Part shown: positions 8,572 through 17,957 of the stretch, one piece after another
How positions within the stretch are numbered: position 1 is the stretch's first letter
How the letters are laid out: each line of letters opens with the position of its first letter
DNA from: Planctomycetia bacterium
GTDB lineage: Bacteria; Planctomycetota; UBA1135; UBA2386
Reading direction: 5' to 3'
Assembly (NCBI GenBank): GCA_005776475.1
Contig: SXPB01000042.1
Span: 1 to 47,133 of the forward strand
DNA length: 47,133 nucleotides
Translations under genes and position numbers: made by a program
Notes under the pieces: generated by a model
The model's input: the letters and a program-made list of their open reading frames with translations, nothing else
Told to the model about the DNA's origin: nothing
Databases searched by the model: none

Positions 8572-10500
8572 CTATTGGATGCGGAACGCGAGTCCGCCCG
8601 TCACCGCGAGCCCGGCTGGATTCGCACCGTCGACGGCCGCACCTTGGCCGAAGAACGTCAACCGCAGCAACGCGGGGCTCGGCGGGATCGGCACTGGTCG
8701 CAGCATGTGACCCGATGCGTCGAACACACCGAAGGCCAGCAGCTCCGGGCCTGTCCAGAAGGTGCAGCCAGGCGCGCCGATGAAGGCCATGTCGAGCGGC
8801 AGCACGGGCACGCCGTTCCATGTCCTCGCACTCACGCCGAGCCAGCTGGCACCGACCACACCCGGCAGGCCGCCCGATACGCGCAGCGCGAACGCCGCGT
8901 TGCCGATCGTCGGTGCGCTGGTGGCGGTGATCGTCGGTGCCGCGGGCAACGAGGCCGCGCACGGGCTGCCGAAGTTGGACACGCCGCCGAGCCAGTTCTG
9001 CCAGACCACCAGCCGTTCGAGTTGGATCGCGGCAGCCAGGTCGGGCCACGAGTCGCCGTTGATGTCGCCGACCGCGAGATCCAGGGCAGCGGTGGACGTC
9101 AGCTCCGGCAGTCCGGAGTTGGCGACCACGGCGAACGACAGGCCGCCGAGATTGCGCAGCAGTTGTACTCCGTAATCCTGGTCGGACCACGCGATCGCCA
9201 GATCGAGCCAACCATCGCGATCGAAGTCGAGCACGGCGACGCTGCTTGCCGGCCGCGCGGGAATGCCGGTGACGCTCGCCGCAGTCCATGCGTTGGCACC
9301 GACACGGCCCATCACGGCGACTCCCGTCCAGTAGTTCGCGTAGATGAGTTCGGGTTGGCCGTCGGCGTCGAGATCACCAACGGCGACGCCGCCTCCCAAC
9401 ATGCCCACGAGGCCGGAGCCCGGCGTCCAATTGCCCTGGCCGTCGCCAGCCCATACGCCTTCCTTGGCGACGATGTCGAGCCAACCGTCGCCGGTGACGT
9501 CGGCCAACTGCAGCTCAGGGCTTCCATTGTTTCCACCCGGGCTGGGCAGACCGTTGCTGGCATTGGTGAAGGTGCGGCTGCTGCTGCCGAGGAGCGCCCG
9601 GAGATTGCCTTGGGTGTCGCCATACGCGATGTCATCGCGACCGTCCGCGTTGATGTCGCCTGCGGCCACGCTCCAACCGTTGAACAGGCCCGGCGAGCTT
9701 GTCCACTGCGACCCGCCGTTGCCCCAGAACACGTAGCCGCCGGCGTTGACGATGTCCTGCCAACCGTCGCCGTCGAAGTCCCCGGCCGCGACCCTCGGCG
9801 CGGGAAGCGACGAGCTTCCGAACAGGCCCGCATTGGACTCCGTCCACGTCGTGCCGGTGCGCAACCACGCCGACGTGTTGTTGATCAGGTCGTCGTTGCC
9901 GTCCCCATCCAGATCCGCGATGGCGACCGCCGAGGAGTAGGAAGTCGACGCGAGCTGCACACCGATGGCATCCACGGCAAACGGTTCGGCGGGTACCGCC
10001 ACGATGTTGATCACCCGCGCGTGCGTCGCCGCCGTGATCGTCGCGAAGGCCGTCACTGCAGCGGGCGACGCTGCCTGCCAGATGCCAGGGAGGCCAGTGC
10101 TGCTCGCCAGGGCCACTTTGATGGAGGCCACGGTCGGCGTCACCGGTGCTTGCACGAAGGCCGTGAAGATGTGGGTGCCGGGCAGCTGCGCGCCGTTCCG
10201 GGACCAACTGGCGAGGTACGCGCCTGGCTCGGCCGTGTAGAGCGACAGCAGGGTCGGATCGTCGCGCGTGGCAGGCTGCGCGTTGCCACTGATGCCGGCC
10301 ACGGTGAAACCGAGCGGCAACTGCAGCACGCAGCCGGCGGAGCCGAGTTGCGCGTTGTTGCTGAACTGGACCGAGACTGCGAACACCTGGCCGACGGGCG
10401 AGGTTGCTGGCATCACGAAGTTCAGGAACGTGAGTTGGCATCCGGGCAGGGTCAGCAACATGCCGACGAGTGCCATCCGACAGACTTGCTTGTTCCGCAT
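8572..10500 (-). CDS. FG-GAP/VCBS-repeat surface lipoprotein
   Basis: A 642-residue protein. The ATG at 10500 is preceded by a GGAG a few bases upstream and opens a lipoprotein-like signal (MRNKQVCRMALVGMLLTLPG then C), so I prefer it to the longer frame. Seven calcium-binding-type repeat cores are visible, in order: DLDGDGNDDLI, DFDGDGWQDIV, DINADGRDDIA, DVTGDGWLDIV, DLDADGQPELI, DFDRDGWLDLA and DINGDSWPDLA. These are FG-GAP/VCBS units that build an integrin-type beta-propeller. The end is the shared domain, with FGSPCAASLP, APTIGNAAFALRVSGG and the terminal TGGLAFRIQ. Likely a surface adhesion or binding protein; ligand unknown. Confidence 0.85.
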   Translation of the reverse strand: MRNKQVCRMALVGMLLTLPGCQLTFLNFVMPATSPVGQVFAVSVQFSNNAQLGSAGCVLQLPLGFTVAGISGNAQPATRDDPTLLSLYTAEPGAYLASWSRNGAQLPGTHIFTAFVQAPVTPTVASIKVALASSTGLPGIWQAASPAAVTAFATITAATHARVINIVAVPAEPFAVDAIGVQLASTSYSSAVAIADLDGDGNDDLINNTSAWLRTGTTWTESNAGLFGSSSLPAPRVAAGDFDGDGWQDIVNAGGYVFWGNGGSQWTSSPGLFNGWSVAAGDINADGRDDIAYGDTQGNLRALLGSSSRTFTNASNGLPSPGGNNGSPELQLADVTGDGWLDIVAKEGVWAGDGQGNWTPGSGLVGMLGGGVAVGDLDADGQPELIYANYWTGVAVMGRVGANAWTAASVTGIPARPASSVAVLDFDRDGWLDLAIAWSDQDYGVQLLRNLGGLSFAVVANSGLPELTSTAALDLAVGDINGDSWPDLAAAIQLERLVVWQNWLGGVSNFGSPCAASLPAAPTITATSAPTIGNAAFALRVSGGLPGVVGASWLGVSARTWNGVPVLPLDMAFIGAPGCTFWTGPELLAFGVFDASGHMLRPVPIPPSPALLRLTFFGQGAAVDGANPAGLAVTGGLAFRIQ

Positions 10501-10887
10501 CGCTCCGATTCCTCGCAAGGGGAGGCGGGAGGATAGCAGGTTCGATGCGCGCCGGTTGGCGGCGCCGCCGCTTGGACGACGTGGTGGCCTTCTCGTGCCA
10601 AGGCCGCCGATTCTCGTCGTCGTGGGTAACGTGGGCATGCCCTCCGTCATGGTCACTTTGGATGCGCTGCTTTCGCACCGTTCCTAACCACCCATGAAGG
10701 CGCAAGGCCGGCCTAGCCAGCGATGGCGCCGACCGGCTGGTCGAGGGCGCCGCGTCCGGAAGGACCGGACCGTTCGCCATTCCCCATGTCGTCGCCGGCG
10801 ATTGTTTGCCCGGCGACGTGGCGCGTGCGAGGGGGACACCGATACCGTTCGCCGCGCGACGGCACCATTCTCCCAACGAACGAACCC
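10501..10887. other. Intergenic region between divergent genes
   Basis: A 387-base gap between the divergently read VCBS lipoprotein and the AbgT-family transporter. It must carry both promoters. I find no recognisable gene, repeat, riboswitch or hairpin with a T-run in it. Confidence 0.4.
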
Positions 10888-12444
10888 ATGAGCTCCGTAC
10901 CGGCACCCGCCAAGAAGCGTTTCTCTGATCGTGCCCTCGACCTCATCGAGAAGGTCGGCAACAAGCTGCCGGATCCGGCGGCGCTGTTCGTGCTGGCACT
11001 GCTCGCGACCTGGGTGCTGTCATGGTTGCTGGCGGGAACCGCGGTGCGGATTCCGAAGGCCGACGGCAGCTTCGACGAGCAGCTCGTCACCAACCAGCTC
11101 ACCGGCACGGCGCTGGTAACGTTCCTGACGTCGATGGTCCGCGAGTTCGTCAACTTCGCGCCGCTCGGCGTCGTGTTGGTGGCGATGCTTGGCCTTGGCA
11201 TCGCCGACCGTTCGGGCTTCATCAACGCCGCGCTGAAGCGACTGCTCGCGTTCACGCCGAAGGCGCTGCTGACGCCGGTCGTGATCGCCGTCGGGCTGCT
11301 GAGCCTCGTCGCAGTTGATGCTGGCTACGTGCTGGTGATCCCGCTCGGCGCCGTGATCTTCTATGCCGCTGGTCGTCACCCGATCGCCGGCATTGCCGCG
11401 GGATTCTGCGCAGTTTCGGGCGGCTTTGGCGCCAGCTACGTGCCGACCGCGCTCGACAACATCCTGGCCGGGCTCACCGAAGCGGGCGCTCGCATCGTCG
11501 ATGTCGGCAAGACGGTCAACCCGCTCTGCAACTACTACTTCACGTGCGCTTCGGCCGCGGTCGTGGTGTTGATCGGCTGGTTCCTGACCGACAAGGTGAT
11601 CGAGCCGCGCCTGCGCCGCAGCATCACGGTCGACGGCGATCCGGCCGACATGCCGAAGATGGAACCGCTGACGGCGCTGGAGAAGAAGGGGCTCAACTGG
11701 GGCCTGCTGTCGATGCTCGTCGGCCTTGGCCTGCTGGCCTGGGCGTGCTGGCCCGCCGACTCGCCGTTCCGCGGTCCGACCGGTTCGCTGACCGAGAAGC
11801 AGCCGCCGCTGATGCGCTCGATCGTGCCGCTGATCCTGTTGCTGTTCTTCGTGCCGGGCGTCGTGCACGGCTGCATCACCAGGACGTTCAAGAACCACCG
11901 CGACGTCGTACAGGCGATGGCGAAGACGATGAACACCATGGGCTACTACATGGTGATGGCGTTCTGCGCGGCACTGTTCATCTACGCGTTCAACACCAGC
12001 AACCTCGGCAAGCTGATCGCGATCAGCGGCGCCAACGGCCTGAAGAGCCTCGGCCTGCCGACCGGGATCACGGTCGTGGGCATGATCCTCTGCTGCGCGA
12101 CGGTCAACCTGTTGATGGGTTCGTCGTCGGCGAAGTGGACGCTGCTGGCGCCGATCTTCGTGCCGATGCTGATGCAGCTCAAAATCTCGCCCGAACTGAC
12201 GCAGGCCGCCTACCGGATCGGCGACTCGACGACGAACATCATCACGCCGCTCAACCCGTACTTCCCGCTGATCGTCACGTTCACCGCGAAGTACTACAAG
12301 AAGACCGGCGTCGGCACGCTGATCTCGATCATGCTGCCGTATTCGCTGTGCTTCCTCGTCGGCTGGACGCTGTTCCTGCTGGCCTACTGGGGACTCAGCA
12401 TGCCGCTGGGTGTCGCCGCCGAGTACACCTACATTCCTAAGTAG
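10888..12444 (+). CDS. AbgT-family transporter
   Basis: A 518-residue inner-membrane protein, close to the usual ~510 of the AbgT/MtrF family. It begins FSDRALDLIEKVGNKLPDPA, the typical entry helix, followed by about ten hydrophobic segments. Conserved patches include VDAGYVLVIPLGAVIF, GIAAGFCAVSGGFGASYVPT, NLLMGSSSAKWTLLAPIF and RIGDSTTNIITPLNPYFPLI. Characterised members take up p-aminobenzoyl-glutamate or export sulfonamides by ion coupling; the substrate here is unknown. The ATG at 10888 was chosen because upstream sequence is not family-like. The gene stands alone, so no operon partner hints at its role. Confidence 0.9.
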   Translation: MSSVPAPAKKRFSDRALDLIEKVGNKLPDPAALFVLALLATWVLSWLLAGTAVRIPKADGSFDEQLVTNQLTGTALVTFLTSMVREFVNFAPLGVVLVAMLGLGIADRSGFINAALKRLLAFTPKALLTPVVIAVGLLSLVAVDAGYVLVIPLGAVIFYAAGRHPIAGIAAGFCAVSGGFGASYVPTALDNILAGLTEAGARIVDVGKTVNPLCNYYFTCASAAVVVLIGWFLTDKVIEPRLRRSITVDGDPADMPKMEPLTALEKKGLNWGLLSMLVGLGLLAWACWPADSPFRGPTGSLTEKQPPLMRSIVPLILLLFFVPGVVHGCITRTFKNHRDVVQAMAKTMNTMGYYMVMAFCAALFIYAFNTSNLGKLIAISGANGLKSLGLPTGITVVGMILCCATVNLLMGSSSAKWTLLAPIFVPMLMQLKISPELTQAAYRIGDSTTNIITPLNPYFPLIVTFTAKYYKKTGVGTLISIMLPYSLCFLVGWTLFLLAYWGLSMPLGVAAEYTYIPK

Positions 12445-12611
12445 CGGAACCGGGCGGCACGGCGCCGTTCGGAGACACCTGCGTCGGCATCGCGGCTCCG
12501 GTGCCCGTCGTCAGCGGCAACGCGAACTTCGCGGTCCAGCTCGATGGCGGAACTTCCGGTGGCCTGTGCTTGCTGTGGTTCGGTGGCTGCGGCGTAGCCA
12601 CCGCTGCGCTT
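12441..12611 (+). pseudogene. Remnant of a secreted-protein C-terminal domain
   Basis: Immediately after, and in a different frame from, the AbgT stop, this stretch reads AEPGGTAPFGDTCVGIAAP, then VPVVSGNANFAVQLDGG and GGLCLLWFGG. This is the beginning of the domain that ends many secreted proteins in this window (compare the FGSPC, then IGNAAFALRVSGG of the gene at 8572). There is no start codon, no signal peptide and no proper end. It looks like a leftover of a lost secreted-protein gene. Confidence 0.65.
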
Positions 12612-12627
12612 CGCCGCGGCAGCCTGG

Positions 12628-13851
12628 TCACGCCCACAGATTCGCGGAGGCATGCTCGCCGCCGAGCACCGCCTTGCTGTCGATGCCGAGCCAGACGAGC
12701 AGGTCGCGATAGACCGAACGGAAGTCGACGGTCGCGATCGGATCGCCGTCGTCGAGCCTGGCCAGATCGGGCGGCGTGCCGACGACGCCGCCGCGCGCGC
12801 CACCGAGCAGCACGAACGCCGGCGCCGCGGCGCCGTGGTCGGTGCCTTGGCTGGCGTTCTCGGCAGCGCGGCGCCCGAACTCGCTGTGCACGAGGATCGC
12901 AACCTTGTCGCCGTGCCCGTGCGCTTCGAGGTCGGTGACGAACGCGGCGAGCGCCGCGTCGAGTTCTGCCAACAGCCCGGCGTGCGTCGGCAACTGCCGC
13001 GCGTGCGTGTCGAAGCCGGTGAAGCCCAGGTGCAGGAGCCGCGTGCCAAAACCGGAGACCACCAGTTGCGCCGCCAGCCGCAGTTGGCGACCGAGGCCAC
13101 TGTCGGGGTAGTCCGCCGTCGGCTGGTAACGCGCGAGTGCGCTCTCGAGGCCACCGGCGAGCTGCACGGCCCGTTGCGACATCGCTGCCGCGAACGCCCG
13201 CAGATCGTCAGCGGACGGCGTCGCCGCACCTGCCACCACTGCTCGCGTCGGCGACGTTGCCGCCAGCGCTTCGCGCCGCTGCAGCGCCAACCACTGGAAG
13301 TCCTCGACGCGGCGCAAGCTCGGCACGCGCACGCGGTGGCCCTTCAGCAGCAGCGGCACTTCCAGCCCGCCGATCGCCGCCGCCGGCACGCCGTCGCCGG
13401 CATTCGCCTGCGCGAGCGCATCGGCCGCGCGGCCGAGCCAGCCGGTGGTCGCCGCCGCCACGCGCTGGTGCGCCGGATCGCCGACGTGCCAGATGTCGCG
13501 ACTGCGGAAGTGCGAACGGTCCGGGTTCGCATAACCGACGCCGTGCAGCACCGTCGCCTTGCCGGCGCCCACCATGGCATGCAGTTGCGCGAGTGCGGGA
13601 TGCAGGCGCGTGCCGTCGGCCAGCTCGCGCGCCCCATTCTGCACCGCCGACAACTTCGGCCGCAGCCGCGTGTAGGCCGCGTCGCCGCTCGGGATCACCG
13701 TGTTGAGGCCGTCGTTGCCGCCGACCAGTTCCAGGACCAGCAAGGTGCGCTCGCCGGCCGTCGGCAACCACGCGCCCGCACCACGCACGCTCCACCACAG
13801 CGGGATCGCCGTGGCGCACTGCAGGAACGAGCGGCGGTTGAGTCGGGTCAT
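12628..13851 (-). CDS. DUF1501 family protein, Tat-exported
   Basis: A 407-residue protein starting at the ATG at 13851, which opens a twin-arginine signal (MTRLNRRSFLQCATAIPLWW). The mature protein carries the family's marks: LLVLELVGGNDGLNTVIP near the start, GFTGFDTHARQ in the middle, and HSEFGRRAAENASQGTDHGA near the end, inside an alkaline-phosphatase-like fold. It is the last gene of a three-gene operon, seven bases after the DUF1800 gene. This DUF1800-DUF1501 pairing is common in planctomycetes and related bacteria; the biochemical role is not established. Confidence 0.93.
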   Translation of the reverse strand: MTRLNRRSFLQCATAIPLWWSVRGAGAWLPTAGERTLLVLELVGGNDGLNTVIPSGDAAYTRLRPKLSAVQNGARELADGTRLHPALAQLHAMVGAGKATVLHGVGYANPDRSHFRSRDIWHVGDPAHQRVAAATTGWLGRAADALAQANAGDGVPAAAIGGLEVPLLLKGHRVRVPSLRRVEDFQWLALQRREALAATSPTRAVVAGAATPSADDLRAFAAAMSQRAVQLAGGLESALARYQPTADYPDSGLGRQLRLAAQLVVSGFGTRLLHLGFTGFDTHARQLPTHAGLLAELDAALAAFVTDLEAHGHGDKVAILVHSEFGRRAAENASQGTDHGAAAPAFVLLGGARGGVVGTPPDLARLDDGDPIATVDFRSVYRDLLVWLGIDSKAVLGGEHASANLWA

Positions 13852-13858
13852 CGTGGCC

Positions 13859-15175
13859 TCACGCGAGTTGGTATTCGGGCAAGCATGCTGCAGCGTGCAG
13901 CACCGCGTGCGCCGCCGCCCTGGTGTCGGCACCGTGCGCGGCGGCGACGTCGGCGAGCCGCTCCGCATCTTCCTTGCGCAGCGCCCCGTCGAGCAGCAGC
14001 AGCGCGGCGATGCGCGCGAACTCGGCCGGCTTCTCGGCGCGTTTGAAGGAACGTTCGGGATCCGGCGCCAGCTTGCCGGTGCGCCCGCTGAGCAGATCGG
14101 CGACGAAGTTCACGCGCAGCAACCACGACGCCGGCGACAGCCACGCCCGTTCGCCATGCCAGCCTTCGACCGACGGCGGTTCGCACCAGGTCTCGCCGAG
14201 CGACGCCATCGTCGCGGCGAGTTCGACCGGGGCCGCGCGCGCGCCGAGCGCCCGCACGAAACCGAGCACGAAATCGGCCGGGCTCTTCACCTTCGCCCGC
14301 AGCGCCCGCGGTGCGAAGAACAGCTTGCTGGCCAACAATGTCGTCAACGTCGCGCGCACGTCGCGGCCGGTCTGCTCGTAGACCGCGGCCAACGCATCGA
14401 TCTCGGCCCGCTCCGGTTCGGGATGCACGAAGAAGCGCAGCCAGCGATCGGCGAGGAACTCGGCCGACTCGCGCCGCGCGACCGTGGCCGCGACCACGTC
14501 GTCGCCGGTCAGCCGGCCACTCTTGCCGAACAGGACCTTGTCGCCATCGTCGTGCAGGCGCGCGTGGAAGAAGAACTGGCCATCGCGCACATGCCAGCCG
14601 GTGAAGCAGCGCGCCGCTTCGCGGATGTCGGCTTCGCTGTAGTTGCCGCGTCCCAGCGCGAACAACTCGAACAGCTCGCGCGCGAAGTTCTCGTTCGGCT
14701 TCGCCTTGGTGTTGACGTCGTTGTCGAGCCAGCGCAGCAGCGCCGGATCGCGGCACAGCGCGGCCAGCAGCTCGTCGAAGCGCGCGAGTCCGAGTCGATC
14801 GAACGTCGCCAGTTGCAGCGCCATCGCGCGCGGATCGTTCAGCTTCGTGTTGCTCGTCGCGAAGTGGCCGTGCCAGAAGTAGCTCACCCGCTGCGTCAGC
14901 GGCTGCTGCGCGTTCTGTGCCAGCCACACGCGGAAGGCGCGCACGCGCTCGATGTCGCCGAACGCGATCGCGTCCTGCAGCAGCGTCTCGTCGGGCGGTG
15001 CTGGCGTCGCAACCCCGGCAAGCTGTGCGATCGCCGCGGTGACGCCGGCCTGTTCGAGCTGCCGTCGCTGCGTCAACGAGCCGCCAAACCCGGCGCGGCG
15101 CAGCAGGTGCCCGACCTTGACCAGGTCGAAGGGGTCCGTTGCCGTCGGTTGCCAGGGTGTGAGCAGATCGTTCAT
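13859..15175 (-). CDS. DUF1800 domain-containing protein
   Basis: A 438-residue protein; the ATG at 15175 overlaps the stop of the upstream gene (ATGA), which fixes the start. Family features are plain: VKVGHLLRRAGFGGS at residues ~18-32, RVSYFWHGHFATSNTKLNDP, NENFARELFELFALGRGNYS, EAARCFTGWH, and near the end CEPPSVEGWHGERAWLSPAS. No signal peptide is visible, as is usual for the family. It works, in some still unknown way, with the DUF1501 protein encoded directly downstream. The upstream overlapping gene is probably part of the same function. Confidence 0.93.
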   Translation of the reverse strand: MNDLLTPWQPTATDPFDLVKVGHLLRRAGFGGSLTQRRQLEQAGVTAAIAQLAGVATPAPPDETLLQDAIAFGDIERVRAFRVWLAQNAQQPLTQRVSYFWHGHFATSNTKLNDPRAMALQLATFDRLGLARFDELLAALCRDPALLRWLDNDVNTKAKPNENFARELFELFALGRGNYSEADIREAARCFTGWHVRDGQFFFHARLHDDGDKVLFGKSGRLTGDDVVAATVARRESAEFLADRWLRFFVHPEPERAEIDALAAVYEQTGRDVRATLTTLLASKLFFAPRALRAKVKSPADFVLGFVRALGARAAPVELAATMASLGETWCEPPSVEGWHGERAWLSPASWLLRVNFVADLLSGRTGKLAPDPERSFKRAEKPAEFARIAALLLLDGALRKEDAERLADVAAAHGADTRAAAHAVLHAAACLPEYQLA

Positions 15176-16767
15176 CGCGCCCGCTCCACGCTGAGCTCCA
15201 CCGTGGTCGTCGTCGCCGCACACTGCACCGCGAACGTCACTTCGTGCAGCGCGTTGGCGACGATGTCGAGCACGTCGAAGAACTGCGTTGCGGTGGCCGG
15301 TTCCTCGCCTTCGTCGAGCACGCGCCCGAGTTCGAACACCGGTCGGCTGGCAGCGATCGCGGCGCCGATCGCCGGACCACGCAACACGAGGCGGTCGCCC
15401 ATGGGTTCCGTTGGCGTCGTGCCCGCTTGCCGCACGGCCGCGAGGGCCGCCATCGCGGCGTCGTAGGTGCTGGCGAGCACCGCGTGGCCGTTCTCGCACC
15501 ACAGCGTCGGCGACAGTCCCTGCTCGATGGGGGGCGCACCGGGACCACGCCACGGCAGCGGCTCGCCGACGAGCCCGCGGCCCGCTTCGCTGCGACGCAG
15601 GCGCAGTGGAAAGGGCGACTGGCCCCGCTGCGAGCGTTCGGTGTTCGCGATCAGCCCGAACGCCTCGGCAACGCGGAACAGCACCTTCTCCGCCTTCGGA
15701 TCGTGGATGCGCGCCACCAGCGCAAGGCCCGGCAACTGCAACCGCGACGGCGGTCCGTCCACCGGCGGCGTGATCGGCAACAGCAGCAGCGTGAACGGTT
15801 CGCCCAGGCCGCCGACCAGGTCGTCGACGAATGACGAGTGGGGGCCATCGATGGCGTCGGCGATCGACAGGAAGCCCTGCACGGAGAGCACCTCGGCGGG
15901 TTTCAGCAATCGCTCCGGTTGCTGCAGCAGCGTGCGCAGGCTGCGATCCAGGCGGAGCGACGCGAGCCCGTCGGCCGGCAGCGGCACTTCCGTGGCCTGG
16001 CCGGCGGCGGGCAACATCGCCGACAGCGGCGTCGTGCGCACCGAGTTCGCCGTGGTCGCCGTGACCACGAGCCGGTCGCCGCCGCGCACCGCGAACGTGA
16101 CCATCGCTGCGTCCGTCACCACGGGCGCGAACGGCAACAGCAGGAACTTCGCGCCGGCTTCGAGCGACGCGAACGTCGGCGCCTTGTTGCCGAGGCCGCG
16201 CCGGATCGCCGCCACGTCGATCGCCCCGCGCATCGCTGCGGCGGGACCGAAATCGATGTCGGCCCAGCGGCCCTTTGCCCGGGCCACCCGCGCGGCGGTC
16301 GCGGCGACGAGTTGCTGGTCAGCGCTGAGCACCAGCACGCCATCGACGACCTGCCGCGGCAGCTTGCCGGCGAACTTCGTGCACCAACGCTCCGTGGCCG
16401 GCACGTCGTGCGGTCGCAGCAGCAGGACGGCTTGTGGTTTCCGGCCGTCTGGAACCAGCGCCAGCACGGCCCCGCCGCCCGAAACTTGCGTCGCGAACGC
16501 CTCCGGATCGCCATCGACCGCGATCCACATCGCGGCGAGCCCGGTCCAGGCGGCGACACCCATGCGTTCCTTCAACCCCGGCGGAATGCCGCCCACTGCC
16601 TGCAGCAGGCTGCGGGTCGCCGCCACCGGATCGGCCATCTCGACGACGACGATCGCTTCCTCCGGAACTGCGGCCCGCAAGCCGGGCTCCTGACCTCGTG
16701 CCGAAGCCACCGGCAACCAGCCGGCGATGGCGAGCAGCAACGGCGACAAGGCGGGAAGGTCGTGCAT
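15172..16767 (-). CDS. Secreted protein of unknown function, first gene of DUF1800-DUF1501 operon
   Basis: A 531-residue protein. The ATG at 16767 begins a signal peptide (MHDLPALSPLLLAIAGWLPV, cleavage near ARGQ). The mature part opens VPEEAIVVVEMADPVAATRS, a style seen in planctomycete proteins that resemble DUF3352 (long alpha/beta proteins beginning 'lP.dt...v.v.d'). Later parts include AAVLALVPD-like strands and EPFTLLLLPITPP. I see no catalytic motif. It is translationally coupled to the DUF1800 gene by a four-base overlap, so it is probably a periplasmic companion of that pair. Confidence 0.6.
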   Translation of the reverse strand: MHDLPALSPLLLAIAGWLPVASARGQEPGLRAAVPEEAIVVVEMADPVAATRSLLQAVGGIPPGLKERMGVAAWTGLAAMWIAVDGDPEAFATQVSGGGAVLALVPDGRKPQAVLLLRPHDVPATERWCTKFAGKLPRQVVDGVLVLSADQQLVAATAARVARAKGRWADIDFGPAAAMRGAIDVAAIRRGLGNKAPTFASLEAGAKFLLLPFAPVVTDAAMVTFAVRGGDRLVVTATTANSVRTTPLSAMLPAAGQATEVPLPADGLASLRLDRSLRTLLQQPERLLKPAEVLSVQGFLSIADAIDGPHSSFVDDLVGGLGEPFTLLLLPITPPVDGPPSRLQLPGLALVARIHDPKAEKVLFRVAEAFGLIANTERSQRGQSPFPLRLRRSEAGRGLVGEPLPWRGPGAPPIEQGLSPTLWCENGHAVLASTYDAAMAALAAVRQAGTTPTEPMGDRLVLRGPAIGAAIAASRPVFELGRVLDEGEEPATATQFFDVLDIVANALHEVTFAVQCAATTTTVELSVERAR

Positions 16768-16928
16768 GCGAAACAACCGCCCGCAGGTGGCCGAGCGGTC
16801 GCGGTTCGTGTCGAGCGTCCTGCATTGTCCGCTCGCTGGGAAGAGGGACACGCGGCCACGGGCGCGATCGGATGCCGTTCGGAGCATCTGCGCGCCCGCC
16901 TCGTCCGGTTGGCGAGCGGACCAGTCTC

Positions 16929-17957
16929 TCAGTACTCGCGCCGTTCGGCCGGCTTCGCGGGCGCCAGGGCAACCTCGATGGCCTTCTCGAGTTCGTCCGG
17001 CTTGAAGCCGAACGGGCCGCGCGCGCCGGCATAGGCGATCTTGCCGTCCTTGCCGATCAGGTAGAGCCGGTCCGGGTGCGAGGCATAGGCCTTGCTCACC
17101 GCGTCGTCGACCTGGTCGAGCAGCGCCGGCATCGCAAAACCGATCTCGGCGACGAACTTCTTGGCAACGTCGCGGCGCTCGGCGTTCGTGACCGGATCTT
17201 CCACCAGGGTTTTGGTGCTCGGGGACGCGCCGTCGATCGGGTGGGCCTCACGGCAATACACGAACAGGAACTCGACGCGGTCGCCGAACTTGGTGTGCAG
17301 GCTCTTCAGCTGACCAGCTGAAGCGACGAACGGGCCTCAAGTACAACTGCCGAAGATCAGCGCCACGGGTTTGTTGCCGCGGAAGCTCGACAGCTTGACC
17401 TTCTTCTCGGCGTCGCTGACCAGCGTCAGTTCGAAGTCCGGTGCCGCGGTGCCGGCCTGCGGCCCGGTGCTCCGGTTGCGATCGCCGCCGCCGTGCCGCG
17501 GGGTGCTGCTCTCGACCTGCCAATCCGCCGCAGTCAGCACGCCGTCCTGGTTGCGATCGAGGCGGGTGAAGGTCGCGGCGTCGCGCGCGTACTCCTGCTT
17601 GCTGACTTCGCCGTTCTTGTCGGCGTCGTACTTCTCGGCCAGGAACTTGAAGGCCTGCTCGCCGCCGCCGTCGCGTCCGCCGCCTTGGCCGCGACCGCCG
17701 CGCGCAGGGGTGTTGGCGGGCATGGCCGCCATCTCTTCCTTGCTGACGATGCCGTCGCCGTCCTTGTCGGCAGCGACGAGGCGCGTCCACATGCGCTCGT
17801 CGGTGACCTCGTCCTTGCTGAGCTTGCCGTCCTTGTTGGCATCGAAGCGCTCGAGCATGCGCGCGGTGCGATCGGCAGGTGGGCCGCCGCCCTGGGCCGG
17901 GGCCATGGTGGCGAGAAGCAACGCGGTAACGCCAGTGCCGAGCAGGAACGTGTGCAT
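16929..17957 (-). CDS. EF-hand / iodothyronine-deiodinase-like selenoprotein
   Basis: Read through the TGA at 17337-17339 as selenocysteine, this is 342 residues. Signal peptide 1-22 (MHTFLLGTGVTALLLATMAP); EF-hand loops at residues 39-50, 64-75, 111-122 and 134-145 (for example DKDGDGIVSKEE); then a thioredoxin-like domain from ~172. The active site reads IFGSCT-U207-GPF, matching the deiodinase signature FGSCT-U-PPF, and after the TGA the same frame continues FLFVYCREAHPIDG, another deiodinase hallmark. It ends KPDELEKAIEVALAP. Likely a periplasmic calcium-binding thiol/selenol oxidoreductase; real deiodination is not implied. If TGA were a stop, both halves would be incomplete. The ATG at 17957 was chosen for the signal peptide. 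Confidence 0.9.
17304..17323 (-). promoter_or_regulatory. Candidate bacterial SECIS element (deiodinase-like gene)
   Basis: On the coding strand, 13 bases after the TGA, an uninterrupted eight-base-pair stem (CTTCAGCT paired with AGCTGAAG) closes a GGTC tetraloop. The first loop G lies 22 bases after the TGA. Bacterial SECIS hairpins sit inside the coding sequence just after the UGA, with a G near the start of the apical loop to bind SelB; the E. coli fdhF loop also contains GGUC. The sequence is coding, so the perfect symmetry is notable. Confidence 0.8.
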
